Assembly (NCBI GenBank): GCA_947473305.1
Contig: CANJCB010000001.1
Coordinates: 220,182-284,181 of the forward strand
DNA length: 64,000 nt
Source of the DNA: Rhodospirillales bacterium
GTDB taxonomy: Bacteria > Pseudomonadota > Alphaproteobacteria > ATCC43930 > CGMCC-115725
Reading direction: 5' to 3'
Made by a program: the position numbers and the translations under genes. Each line of letters opens with the position of its first letter. The stretch's first letter is position 1. The notes under the pieces are model-generated. The model did no database searches and was not told the origin of the DNA. It was given only the letters and a program-made list of their open reading frames with translations. Below are positions 1-9,015 of the stretch, in pieces.

Positions 1-37
1 GCGGATGGGCTCAGCGTCGAGGGCGGCCGACAATAGT

Positions 38-685
38 CTAGGAAATCTTCCGGACGGCCGCCGCGAGCGCGACCAGTGCCGCTCGCGATTCCCGGGCGAG
101 GCGTATCAGGGCCGGAATCTGGCCGGGTTTCAGCCCCACGCTCCGCAAGATGGCCGGCATCCTCGCCCGTCCCGCCGCGTCCAAAGGCAGGAGCGCTGCT
201 GGCGGCAGGTCCCGCATTGCAGGGTCGGCCACGGCACGGAGCACGAACCAAGGCACTCCCGCTGCCGAAGCCGAGCGAGCCACCAGATGGCTTTCCAAAT
301 CCACGGCAACGGCCCCGCTTCCGAGATGAAGCGCTGCTTTCTCCGAGGCGGTCGCGGCGATAGCCTGCGTCCCCAGGATATCCCCCCCTTCGATCCCGGG
401 TCCCAGAAGGGCGCCGAGCTTCGAACGCCAAGCCGCATCGACCTCGTAACGCGTCCCATCGGCTTCGACGACCGCTTCGGGCAGGAGCAACGCGCCGCTT
501 GGAATTTCCGGCAGGAGGCCGCCCGCGATACCGAAACTCACGAGCGCTTCAGCGCCGTCGCGAAGCGCCAGATCGATCAGCTCCAGGGTTCGCGCCGCGT
601 CACCGCCTCCGGCCACCGCTTGCCATCCGGCCCGCCGCGCGATCCGCGCTTCGGCGGCAAGTCCGGTGATGGCGACGATGCTCAC
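38..685 (-). CDS. hpnG: Hopanoid-associated phosphorylase HpnG
   Basis: This 215-residue protein has the nucleoside-phosphorylase look of HpnG. In the known hopanoid pathway HpnG removes adenine from adenosylhopane so that the side chain can be extended in the cytoplasm. Visible family features are GDILGTQAIAA and AVDLES, the latter corresponding to the nucleoside-binding (M/L)E-S region of purine phosphorylases. I start it at the GTG at 685 because it shares GTGA with the shc stop; the longer in-frame start at 748 would overlap shc by 67 bases and add family-unlike residues. It is the last hopanoid gene in view. hpnH, its usual partner, would have to lie beyond the left edge, and no start for it is visible in bases 1-37. 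Confidence 0.88.
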   Translation of the reverse strand: MSIVAITGLAAEARIARRAGWQAVAGGGDAARTLELIDLALRDGAEALVSFGIAGGLLPEIPSGALLLPEAVVEADGTRYEVDAAWRSKLGALLGPGIEGGDILGTQAIAATASEKAALHLGSGAVAVDLESHLVARSASAAGVPWFVLRAVADPAMRDLPPAALLPLDAAGRARMPAILRSVGLKPGQIPALIRLARESRAALVALAAAVRKIS

Positions 686-2583
686 AATCCGTAAGCGACC
701 TTCGGATCGTTCGCCCGGCGCAGGTTGCGGTACCGCGCAAGCGCCCAAAGGGGGAAGAAAGCCCTGTAACCATGATAGCGCAGGTAGAAGACACGTGGGA
801 AACCGACGGCCGTGAACAACTCCTCATCCCAGAGTCCGTGATCCTCCTGGGTCTCGACGAGGTATTTCACACCTTTGGCCACCGCTGGATGATCGACCTC
901 GCCCGCCGCCATCAGGCCCAGTATCGCCCAGGCCGTCTGCGAGGCGGTGCTCGCCTTCCCTTCGCCGCGCGGCTGGTCAGTCCAATAGGAGGCTCCATCC
1001 TCGCCCCAGCCACCATCCGGCCTCTGGCGAGCCAGTAGCCAGTCGACCGCCTGGCGCATCAGGGGGGCCTTGTGATCCACCCCGCCCGCGTTGAGCGCGC
1101 ACAGCACCGACCACGTGCCATAGATGTAATTGGTCCCCCAACGCCCGAACCAGGAGCCATCTCCCTCCTGGTCTTTCAGGAGGTAATCGAGCCCGCGTTT
1201 CTGCACCTCTGGATCGCGACCCAATTGCGCCAGCATTCCGACGCAGCGCGCCGACACATCGGCGGTGGGCGGGTCGAGCAGCGCCCCGTGATCGGCGAAG
1301 GGGATGTAATTCAGATAGGAATAGTTGTTGTCCGCATCGAAGGCGCCCCAGCCGCCGTTGCGGCTTTGCATCCCGGAAATCCATTCCGTGCCCCGGTCGA
1401 TGGCATGGGCGTATTTCTGCTTGTCGCAGCGGTCGAGCGCCATGACGACGACAGCGGTGTCGTCCACATCGGGATAATGCGGATTGTTGTATTGGAAGGC
1501 CCAGCCGCCCGGCCTCACGCCCGGCCGCCATTCGGCCCAATCCCCGACGACCTCCAACTCCTGCCGCTCGATCAGCCAGTCGCAGCCGCGCCGCGCCGCT
1601 TCCTTGGCCTCATCGCTCCCCGCTTCCAGAAGAGCGTGGGCGGCAAGGCCCGTGTCCCAGACCGGCGAAACGCAGGGCTGGCAATAGGTTCTGTCGGGGT
1701 CAAGCACCAGGAGCTTTCGCAACGACTGCTTGGCGATGAGAAGGTCCGGATCGTCCTTGGGATAGCCCAGGCACTCGAACATCATTACCGAGTTCGCCAT
1801 GGCTGGGTAAATAGCGCCCAGCCCGTCCTCGCCATTGAGCCGTTCCTTCACGAAAGCGACGGCCTTGTCGATCGACTTCCGGCGCAGGCCCTTGGGGAAA
1901 AGTGGCTCGGCAAGGCGCAGGATGCGGTCGATCCCCGCGAAGAGCCGGCCGAGGAAACTGTCGTCCACGCGCGGCGGCTTCAATTGGGAGCCCGGCAGGA
2001 ACAATTCCTTCACCATCACGCGGCGGGGGTTCTTGGCCTGCGGCTTCAAGGTCATCAGCACGAGGAGCGGCACGATCACCGTCCGCGACCAATAGGATAC
2101 CTTCGCCAGATGGAAGGGGAACCGGCGCGGCAGGACCATGATCTCGACCGGCATGACCGGTACCGCGTCCCAGGACAACTCGCCGAAGAGCGCGAGCTGG
2201 ATCCGGGTGAAGACGTTGCAGGCAGCGGCGCCTCCCGCCGCGAGGATCGCGGAGCGCGCCCGGACCATATGAGGGGCATCGGGACTGTCGCCCGCCGCCT
2301 TCAACGCGAAATAGGCCTTCACGCTGGCGCTGATGTTCATCTCGCCGTCGTGGAACAGCGGCCAGCCGCCATCTGTCCCCTGGATCGAACGCAGGAAGTC
2401 GGCGAGTTTCGCCTGAAGCGGGTCGTCGATCTCGTCGAGGTAGTGCTGGAGAAGGATGTATTCCGCCGGGATGGTGGCATCGGCCTCCAGCTCGAAAACC
2501 CAATGACCGTCCTCCCGCTGGCGCTCCAGCAGGGCCGCAGTGGAACGGGAGACGGCCTTATCGACCTGAGCGAGATCGGTCAT
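682..2583 (-). CDS. shc: Squalene-hopene cyclase
   Basis: This 633-residue enzyme cyclises squalene to hopene/diplopterol at the inner membrane and is the committed step of hopanoid synthesis (also called HpnF). The catalytic acid motif DVDDTA lies at about residues 372-377. Several QW-type repeats are visible, such as DGSWFGRWG and RPDGGWGED, and the length is normal for bacterial cyclases. The start at 2583 (MTDLAQ) shares ATGA with the end of hpnE; an open frame extends to 2847, but that part is read out of frame through hpnE. It is translationally linked to hpnE upstream and hpnG downstream. Confidence 0.96.
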   Translation of the reverse strand: MTDLAQVDKAVSRSTAALLERQREDGHWVFELEADATIPAEYILLQHYLDEIDDPLQAKLADFLRSIQGTDGGWPLFHDGEMNISASVKAYFALKAAGDSPDAPHMVRARSAILAAGGAAACNVFTRIQLALFGELSWDAVPVMPVEIMVLPRRFPFHLAKVSYWSRTVIVPLLVLMTLKPQAKNPRRVMVKELFLPGSQLKPPRVDDSFLGRLFAGIDRILRLAEPLFPKGLRRKSIDKAVAFVKERLNGEDGLGAIYPAMANSVMMFECLGYPKDDPDLLIAKQSLRKLLVLDPDRTYCQPCVSPVWDTGLAAHALLEAGSDEAKEAARRGCDWLIERQELEVVGDWAEWRPGVRPGGWAFQYNNPHYPDVDDTAVVVMALDRCDKQKYAHAIDRGTEWISGMQSRNGGWGAFDADNNYSYLNYIPFADHGALLDPPTADVSARCVGMLAQLGRDPEVQKRGLDYLLKDQEGDGSWFGRWGTNYIYGTWSVLCALNAGGVDHKAPLMRQAVDWLLARQRPDGGWGEDGASYWTDQPRGEGKASTASQTAWAILGLMAAGEVDHPAVAKGVKYLVETQEDHGLWDEELFTAVGFPRVFYLRYHGYRAFFPLWALARYRNLRRANDPKVAYGL

Positions 2584-3902
2584 GAAAAACTCGGAGCCAT
2601 GCTTGCGGCGGGAGGCACGGCATCGGCCGGCTGCCGTCGTTGTCCTGTGGGGAGTTTGGCGGCAAGCGTGACGGCTGCCGCCGTGACACCCGAGCGGATC
2701 GCCCCCTCGATGGTGGCGGGAAGACCTGTATCTGTCCAATCCCCGGCGAGCGCCAGATTGCGCCACCGCGTCGTTGCCTGCGGGCGCTTGGCGACCTGGG
2801 ACGGCAGCGCCGCGAAGGTGGCGCGCTTTTCCTTGACGATCTGCCAAGCGGGCAGCGGCGATGGCGGCAGGCTGTAGGCCACTGTCACGTCACGCCACAG
2901 GATCTCGGCCAGTTCGGCCGCCGGGCGGTCGATCAGGCGGTCCGCCGCGCTGACCGTGACGGACAGGACCCGATGCTTGCGGAACACCCATTCCGCCGTG
3001 CCGCCGATGACCCCGACGAAGGGCGGCGCGCCCGACGGAGCCTCCGCCCGGAAATGAGCGTTGAGAATCGCGCGGTATTCGTCCGGGGCCGAGATATCGG
3101 GAAGCAGGCGCGATGCCACCGCCGGCGGCACCGCCAGCACCACCGCATCCTCTTCCTCAAGGGTTTCATCCCCTTCGTCGAAACGCAAAACGGCGATGCG
3201 ATCGCCCGCCTGTTCGATTTCCCGCAAACGGGAGCCGAAGCGGACTTCGCCACCCAATTCCCCAAGCCGACGCAGGGCAGGCTCGACGAGGCTCTCCGAC
3301 AGGCCTTCATTGGGAATGAGCGGGCGACAAGCCATGCCGCCCCGGCCGAAACTCTCGCTCAACACGCGCCAGAGAAGCTGTGCCGAACCCGTATCGGTCT
3401 CGGTATTGAGCGCCGCCACGGCAAGCGGCTCCCACAGGCGGCGGAAAATCGCGCTGCCGCGCGGGAGACGGTCGGTCACCGCCTCGTTCGGACCCGCATG
3501 CCTGAGGGCCGCGCCCTTGAGATAATCCAGGGCGCCGGTTCCGGGGATCCGCCGCTTCGACGAGAAGATCCACCAGGGCAGGCGGCCAGGGTTGGGGCGA
3601 AGTACCCAGCGCTCACCGCTCCCCATGTCGAGGAAATCGTAGCGCGGCTCATCGGGTCCGCTGAGCGTATCGGAAGCGCCGATGGCCTGGAGATACTCCA
3701 TCGCCGAACTGTTTCCGGCGATCAGCAGGTGATTGCCGTTGTCGATCCGGCAGTCGAGCGCAGTGTCATGATAGGACCGGCAGCGCCCGCCCGCCTGACG
3801 CGCGGCCTCATGGAGCACAACGCTTCTCCCGGCTTCCGCCAGCCGCAGCGATGCCGAAAGGCCGGCGAGCCCCGCGCCGACCACATGAACCTTGGCCACC
3901 AT
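2580..3902 (-). CDS. hpnE: Hydroxysqualene dehydroxylase HpnE (FAD-dependent)
   Basis: This 440-residue flavoprotein belongs to the phytoene-desaturase-like amine oxidase group. In the HpnCDE route it reduces hydroxysqualene to squalene. An N-terminal dinucleotide-binding GAGLAG is at residues 9-14, and the C-terminal FAD segment LALAGDWTDTGLPATIEGA is typical. I chose the ATG at 3902, which overlaps the hpnD stop as TGATG. A frame extends upstream to 4367, but it runs through hpnD in the wrong frame. The gene sits between hpnD and shc and shares bases with both, so its product probably feeds squalene directly to the cyclase. Confidence 0.94.
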   Translation of the reverse strand: MVAKVHVVGAGLAGLSASLRLAEAGRSVVLHEAARQAGGRCRSYHDTALDCRIDNGNHLLIAGNSSAMEYLQAIGASDTLSGPDEPRYDFLDMGSGERWVLRPNPGRLPWWIFSSKRRIPGTGALDYLKGAALRHAGPNEAVTDRLPRGSAIFRRLWEPLAVAALNTETDTGSAQLLWRVLSESFGRGGMACRPLIPNEGLSESLVEPALRRLGELGGEVRFGSRLREIEQAGDRIAVLRFDEGDETLEEEDAVVLAVPPAVASRLLPDISAPDEYRAILNAHFRAEAPSGAPPFVGVIGGTAEWVFRKHRVLSVTVSAADRLIDRPAAELAEILWRDVTVAYSLPPSPLPAWQIVKEKRATFAALPSQVAKRPQATTRWRNLALAGDWTDTGLPATIEGAIRSGVTAAAVTLAAKLPTGQRRQPADAVPPAASMAPSFS

Positions 3903-4765
3903 CAGAAGAATCCGTGCCGCAGAGCGAGCCAGAGCTTGACGGGCTTGGGCAGGCTGACCGGCTGAGCGAGATCGCGCCAGCCCCGCTCCCGCAGCCGATC
4001 CAGGACGGCGTGATAAACCGCGCACATCACGGCCGCCGGCCGCATCGCCTTGCGCGGACATTCCCGCATGGCTTCCCGCGCCCTCGTGTAATGCGCGTCC
4101 GCGACCCTGGCCAATTCCTCGCAAACCTGGGGCAGTGCAGGATGGCCCAGCACCGCATGGGGCTCGGTCGCGCCGATGCCGGCTTTCCGAAGCAATTCCT
4201 CCGGGAGATAGAGCCTGCCGCGCTGCGCGTCCTCGTCGATGTCGCGCAGGATGTTCGTGAGTTGCAGGGCGCGCCCCAACTCCTCGGCCACCCGGTCGGC
4301 GGCAGGGATATCCGAACCGAAGATGCGGACGGAGAGATGTCCCACCGCACTCGCGACCCGCGCGCAATAAAGATCGAGTTCGGCCATGGGCGGAGCCTGG
4401 ATATCGCGGGCCGCGTCCATCTCCATGCCTTCGATCATAGCGATGAAGTCCTGGCGCCGCAGCGCATAGCGATCGACCGCATCGCTCAGGATGCGCCCCA
4501 GGGCGCTGCCCGAACGATGTTCATAGATCGCCGCGATTTCCTCGCGCCAAGCCAAGAGACCACGGCGCTTTTCCTCGGGCGGATCGTCGCTGTCCGCGAT
4601 GTCGTCGACCTCGCGGCAGAAGGCATAGATGGCGAACATCGCGTCGCGCCTTTCCACCGGCAGGAGCCGCATGGCCCAATAGAAGGACGTGCCCGCCGCC
4701 TGGACTTTGGCCTGAATCGCGGCGCGGGGATCGACAGCACCGGGGAGATCCGCAATCGCGCTCAT
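3902..4765 (-). CDS. hpnD: Presqualene diphosphate synthase HpnD
   Basis: This 287-residue member of the squalene/phytoene synthase family condenses two farnesyl diphosphates to presqualene diphosphate. The first aspartate-rich motif DDIAD is at residues 54-58. The second lies in the NILRDIDEDAQRGRLYLP region, which is characteristic of the family and coordinates the magnesium-diphosphate. The start shares ATGA with the end of hpnC. Having HpnC and HpnD adjacent, followed by HpnE, is the standard bacterial three-enzyme route to squalene in place of a single squalene synthase. Confidence 0.94.
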   Translation of the reverse strand: MSAIADLPGAVDPRAAIQAKVQAAGTSFYWAMRLLPVERRDAMFAIYAFCREVDDIADSDDPPEEKRRGLLAWREEIAAIYEHRSGSALGRILSDAVDRYALRRQDFIAMIEGMEMDAARDIQAPPMAELDLYCARVASAVGHLSVRIFGSDIPAADRVAEELGRALQLTNILRDIDEDAQRGRLYLPEELLRKAGIGATEPHAVLGHPALPQVCEELARVADAHYTRAREAMRECPRKAMRPAAVMCAVYHAVLDRLRERGWRDLAQPVSLPKPVKLWLALRHGFF

Positions 4766-5604
4766 GCGCCCATCCTCCGCCCGCGCCAGAGACCCGTCAG
4801 CAAGGCGAGCGTGAAATCGGGCTTGGTGAGCTTCACGCGGCCTGCCACGGGATCCCCCGCCCGGAGCCGCCGCGTCAGCCGTTCGGCAAGGGAAACGACA
4901 ACCGCCGCCTCGCGGCGCAGGCCGGGACTTTTGACATCGGGAGGAAGTTTGCGCGCCATCGCAACCAACCCATCGACGCCATCAAGCAGCCGATCGAGCA
5001 CCCGGCGCAGGCCGGGAGTCGACTGCTCGCCCGTCAGATCCCCGATACTGCTGCCGAAATGCGCGAGATCCTCGTCCGGCAGATAGACCCGGTCGAGATC
5101 GCGGTAATCCTTCGCGCAATCCTGCAGATGGTTCAAAATCTGGAGCGCCGAGCAGAGCGCGTCGTTCGCGGGCCAGGTCGCCTGGGATTCCCCATGCAGG
5201 TCCAGCAATTGGCGCCCCACCGGCGAGGCGGAATAGCGGCAATAATTCATGAGATCGGCCCAGTCGCGATACCTGAGCTTGGTCGCATCCATCCGGAAAG
5301 CATGGAGGATATCGTGGCAATGCTGGGCCGTGACGCCGGTCTCGGCGAGGCTCCGCCGCATGGCGACGGCCGAGGGCACGTCATCGCCGGAAGCGCCGTC
5401 GAGCACCGCGGCCACGCGATCCAACCGCCGCACTTTTTCCTCGGGCGTGAGAGCGCCGTTGTCCGCGATGTCGTCGGCCTCCCGCGCAAAGCGGTAGAAG
5501 GCGTGGACATGCGGGCGCAACTCGCGCCGGATCAGGAAGGAGCCGACCGGGAAATTCTCGTCCGCCGCCACCTTGCCCGATGGCGTCTCGATGGAGGCGC
5601 TCAC
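4762..5604 (-). CDS. hpnC: Hydroxysqualene synthase HpnC
   Basis: This 280-residue squalene/phytoene-synthase-fold enzyme is the partner of HpnD; in the known pathway HpnC converts presqualene diphosphate to hydroxysqualene. The first motif reads EADDIADNG. The second is NHLQDCAKDYRDLDRVYLP, where the CAKD segment distinguishes HpnC-type sequences from HpnD. The start is a GTG at 5604 that shares GTGA with the hpnB stop; the upstream extension to 6033 is the hpnB gene in another frame. Confidence 0.92.
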   Translation of the reverse strand: MSASIETPSGKVAADENFPVGSFLIRRELRPHVHAFYRFAREADDIADNGALTPEEKVRRLDRVAAVLDGASGDDVPSAVAMRRSLAETGVTAQHCHDILHAFRMDATKLRYRDWADLMNYCRYSASPVGRQLLDLHGESQATWPANDALCSALQILNHLQDCAKDYRDLDRVYLPDEDLAHFGSSIGDLTGEQSTPGLRRVLDRLLDGVDGLVAMARKLPPDVKSPGLRREAAVVVSLAERLTRRLRAGDPVAGRVKLTKPDFTLALLTGLWRGRRMGA

Positions 5605-6746
5605 GTTCGTAATTGTACCCGCCCCTTCCATTCGCCACCTTTGCCGCGCCAATGCCGCCGCGCCGAATCGACCGTTGCCAGGAGATAAACCCCCGCGATC
5701 ACCGGCAGCAAGGGCGCCCAGATCCAGGACCGACCGTAAAACCGCAGCATCGGCAGGAAAGCCACAGTCATGGCGATCCAGGCTACCCCCGCCACAATGG
5801 CCGCAAGCCCACCACCGAAGATCGCCAGCACCGGCGGCGCCACATAGGTCGCCGCCATGCCCAGCACCGTTCCCCCCAGAAGCCACGGTGAGTAGCCGAG
5901 CTGCGTATAAGCCGTCCGCGCCACCATGCGCCAAATATCGCCGAGACGCGGATAGGCGCGCAAGCTTCGCGTCTCCCGGGTCAATCCGAGCCAGATCGGC
6001 CCCCCCCGCTTCACCTGCCGCGCCAGGGCGCAATCATCGATCAGCTCGCTGCGGATCGCTTCATAGCCGCCCGCGCGTTCGTAGGCCTCACGCCGGATCA
6101 GGATGCAGCCTCCAGCCGCCGCGGCCGTGCCCTTGCTCCGGTCGTTTGACCAGCGGAAGGGATAAAGCATCGCGAAGAAGAAGACGAAGGCCGGGATCAG
6201 CATCCGTTCGGCGAAACTGTGGCAGCGCAGCAGGACCATGAGCGAGGCCATGTCGAGCTTTTCCGCCTCGATCCGCGAGACAAGCTCCCTGAGGTTCGTC
6301 GGATGATGGACGATATCCGCATCGGTGAAGAGGTAGAGGCCAGGGGTAGAGCCCATATCCCGCTCCTGCCGCACGCCCTCGGACAAGGCCCAGAGCTTGC
6401 CCGACCAACCCGGCGGAAGGTCGCGGGCGCCCAGCACCGTCAGGCGGTCGCTTTGCCCCACGGCGCGCGCCGCGATTTTGGCCTGCTCGGCCGTTCCATC
6501 CGTGCTGTGGTCATCGACCAGCACGACCCGGAAAGCTCCCGGATAGTCCTGCCGGAGGAGCGAGGCGACGGCATCGCCCACCACCGCCGCTTCATCCCGC
6601 GCGGGCACCACGGCGATCACCTCGGGCCAGGCGTTCGGAGGTTCCGGCAAGGGATCGAGCGTCGCGCGCCAGAATAACCCTCGCCCGAACAGCAGCACGA
6701 GCCAGATCGCGAGCGACAGGAGCGCGATGGCGAGAGCGACCGTCAT
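5601..6746 (-). CDS. hpnB: Hopanoid-associated glycosyltransferase HpnB
   Basis: This 381-residue membrane-anchored family 2 glycosyltransferase has an N-terminal hydrophobic segment, a GT-A domain with VVPARDEAAVVGDAV and the nucleotide-sugar site LVDDHSTDGT, a DADIVHH metal motif, and three or four hydrophobic C-terminal segments. HpnB is thought to modify the hopanoid head group, although its exact substrate is not established. I prefer the ATG at 6746, which shares ATGA with the hpnA stop; a GTG two codons earlier (6752) is possible. It lies between hpnA and hpnC. Confidence 0.88.
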   Translation of the reverse strand: MTVALAIALLSLAIWLVLLFGRGLFWRATLDPLPEPPNAWPEVIAVVPARDEAAVVGDAVASLLRQDYPGAFRVVLVDDHSTDGTAEQAKIAARAVGQSDRLTVLGARDLPPGWSGKLWALSEGVRQERDMGSTPGLYLFTDADIVHHPTNLRELVSRIEAEKLDMASLMVLLRCHSFAERMLIPAFVFFFAMLYPFRWSNDRSKGTAAAAGGCILIRREAYERAGGYEAIRSELIDDCALARQVKRGGPIWLGLTRETRSLRAYPRLGDIWRMVARTAYTQLGYSPWLLGGTVLGMAATYVAPPVLAIFGGGLAAIVAGVAWIAMTVAFLPMLRFYGRSWIWAPLLPVIAGVYLLATVDSARRHWRGKGGEWKGRVQLRT

Positions 6747-7750
6747 GGGCACATCCCAGCCGCGCGGAACCAGGCGATGGCATCGGCCAGCCCTTCCTGC
6801 GCCGGGCGCGGCGCATAGCCCAACTCCCGCTTCGCCTTGGCGCTGGAGAAGAACATCTTCTTCCGCGCCATCCGCAACCCGTCGAGCGTGATGAAGGGTT
6901 CGCGGCCCGTGATCCTTCCGATCAGTTCCGCACCCAGCGCCAAAGGAATCAGAGGTGCGATCGGCAGACTAACGGTCGGGGGCTTGCGACCGGTCAGGAG
7001 CGCGATGCGCCGGAGGATCTCGCCCAGGGACAAGTCCTCGCCACCGAGGATGTAGCGTTCTCCGATCCGGCCCTGGGTGGCGGCCAGAAGATGCCCTTCG
7101 GCCACATCGTCCACATGCACGAGATTGAGCCCGGTATCGACGAAGGCGGGCATTTTGCCGGAGGCGGCCTCGACAATGAGCCGGCCGGTCGGCGTCGGCT
7201 TCACGTCGCGCGGACCGATAGGCGTCGAAGGACTGACGATGACCGCCGGCAGCCCGCGCTCGCGGACGAGCCGCTTCACTTCTTCCTCGGCCAGGAATTT
7301 CGAGCGCTTGTAATGCCCGACCATGTCCGCGACCGTGCTGGGCGTGGTCTCGTCGGATGGTGTGCCGTCGCCCTTCAGGCCCAGGGTGGCGACGCTGCTG
7401 CAATAGACGACCCGCTCCACCCCCGCCGCGAGCGAGGCCTCCATAAGCGCGCGGGATCCGTCCACATTGGCGCGGTACATCGGCGCCGCATCGCGAACCC
7501 AGAGCCGATAATCGGCGGCCACATGAAAGACCGTGCGGCAGCCCTCGACGGCGGATGTGAGTGAGCGCGGATCGTCGAGCGACCCGATGGCCGTCTCAAC
7601 CGCCAGCCCATCGAGATTGCGTCGGTCGCTCTCCGGTCGCACCAGCACGCGAACCGTCCGGCCCTGGGCGATGAGCGCGCGCGCCACCGCCGAGCCGACA
7701 AAGCCCGAAGCGCCGGTTACGAGGGCCGTCCCCGCCGGAAGCTCACCCAT
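6743..7750 (-). CDS. hpnA: Hopanoid-associated NAD(P)-dependent sugar epimerase HpnA
   Basis: This 335-residue extended short-chain dehydrogenase/epimerase shows the Rossmann motif TGASGFVG at residues 12-19, the serine region YCSSVATLG near 116-124, and the YxxxK pair Y147/K151. HpnA is assigned to modification of the sugar-like hopanoid side chain from its invariant clustering with hpnB-G; its reaction is not directly proven. The ATG at 7750 follows dxr after a 24-base gap, and the stop overlaps hpnB. Confidence 0.9.
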   Translation of the reverse strand: MGELPAGTALVTGASGFVGSAVARALIAQGRTVRVLVRPESDRRNLDGLAVETAIGSLDDPRSLTSAVEGCRTVFHVAADYRLWVRDAAPMYRANVDGSRALMEASLAAGVERVVYCSSVATLGLKGDGTPSDETTPSTVADMVGHYKRSKFLAEEEVKRLVRERGLPAVIVSPSTPIGPRDVKPTPTGRLIVEAASGKMPAFVDTGLNLVHVDDVAEGHLLAATQGRIGERYILGGEDLSLGEILRRIALLTGRKPPTVSLPIAPLIPLALGAELIGRITGREPFITLDGLRMARKKMFFSSAKAKRELGYAPRPAQEGLADAIAWFRAAGMCP

Positions 7751-7774
7751 GTCGCCTGCCCATGATCTTGCGCG

Positions 7775-8986
7775 TCAGGTCCCGGTCTTGCCGAAGACCA
7801 CACGGGACGCATTGCCGATAAGCCGCGTCGCAACCGCCCGCGCCTCCCGGTCGATCTCATAGACATCGTCGAGGTCGTCGATCTTAAGGTCGGGCATCTC
7901 GTCGATGGTATGTTCCACCGTGCGGGCGATATCGAGAAAGCCGATCTGCTCCGCCAGGAATGCCGCGACGGCCACTTCGTTCGCTGCGTTGAGGATGGTG
8001 GGAGCCGCCCCCCCGGCCTCCAGGGCCGCACGCGCGATGCGGAGCGCGGGGAAACGTTCGGGATCGGGCTCCTCGAAGGTGAGCTTGCCGATCTGGGCGA
8101 GATTGAGCTTCGGGCTGGGTGCGGAGATCCGATTGGGCCAGCCGAGCGAATTGGCGATGGGGGTCCGCATATCCGGCGATCCCAATTGCGCCAGGACCGA
8201 GCCATCGGTGTAGCAGACCATGCCGTGGATCACGGACTGGGGATGGATCACCACCTCGACCTGCTCGCTCGTCAGGTCGAAGAGGTGGAAGGCCTCGATG
8301 ACTTCGAGCCCCTTGTTCATGATCGTCGCGCTATCGACCGAGATCTTGGCGCCCATCTTCCAATTGGGATGGGCGACCGCCTGGGCCGGGGTCGCGGTCT
8401 CCATGAAGGCGACCGTCTTTTCGCGGAAGGGACCGCCGCTGCAGGTAAGGATGATCTTCTCGATGGCGGCGCGCTGGTCGAATTCGAAACACTGGAAAAT
8501 CGCATTGTGCTCGCTGTCCACGGGCAGCAGCTTCGCGCCGTGCTTCTTCGCCTCTGCCGTCACGAGGGCGCCCGCACAGACCAGCACTTCCTTGTTGGCG
8601 AAACCCACGAACGCGCCGCGCTGGACGGCGGTGAGGGTCGGCCCCAGGCCTGCGGCCCCGACAATAGCGGCCATGACGAAATCCGTAGGCCGGGCAGCGG
8701 CTTCCATCACCGCATTCTTGCCGGCGGCCGCCTCGATGCCGCTGCCCGAGAGCGCGTCTTTCAGGGCCTGATAGCAACTGTCGTCCGACACCACGGCAAG
8801 CTTCGCGCCGAGACTCTTTGCCTGGCTCGCCAATTGCTCGACATTGCGATGCGCGGTGAGCGCCTCGACCCGATAGGAACCGGGATCGCGCGCGATGATA
8901 TCCACCGTATTGGAGCCGACCGATCCGGTCGATCCCAGGATGGTCAGGCTGCGCGGCTCCGTCGCCTTACCGGCCGGCTGGGTCAT
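7775..8986 (-). CDS. dxr: 1-deoxy-D-xylulose 5-phosphate reductoisomerase
   Basis: This 403-residue enzyme carries out the first committed step of the MEP pathway, converting DXP to MEP with NADPH. The NADPH loop GSTGSVG is at residues 18-24. FANKEVLV, the metal-binding DSEHNAIFQ and the substrate motif SVDSATIMNKGLE are all present in order. The gene lies 24 bases upstream of hpnA on the same strand, so isoprenoid precursor supply and hopanoid assembly are probably co-transcribed. In many relatives dxr instead sits in the frr-uppS-cdsA-bamA neighbourhood. Confidence 0.97.
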   Translation of the reverse strand: MTQPAGKATEPRSLTILGSTGSVGSNTVDIIARDPGSYRVEALTAHRNVEQLASQAKSLGAKLAVVSDDSCYQALKDALSGSGIEAAAGKNAVMEAAARPTDFVMAAIVGAAGLGPTLTAVQRGAFVGFANKEVLVCAGALVTAEAKKHGAKLLPVDSEHNAIFQCFEFDQRAAIEKIILTCSGGPFREKTVAFMETATPAQAVAHPNWKMGAKISVDSATIMNKGLEVIEAFHLFDLTSEQVEVVIHPQSVIHGMVCYTDGSVLAQLGSPDMRTPIANSLGWPNRISAPSPKLNLAQIGKLTFEEPDPERFPALRIARAALEAGGAAPTILNAANEVAVAAFLAEQIGFLDIARTVEHTIDEMPDLKIDDLDDVYEIDREARAVATRLIGNASRVVFGKTGT

Positions 8987-9015
8987 ATCGGATATCCTTC
9001 AAAGATGCAGCGTTC

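Noticed and set aside
5..694. 229-codon plus-strand frame at the left edge
   Set aside because: Antisense of hpnG and rich in Arg/Gly/Pro; no start signal.
1072..2877. 601-codon open frame on the plus strand across shc
   Set aside because: It is antisense to an unmistakable shc. High third-position GC removes stops on the opposite strand, and the translation has no family features.
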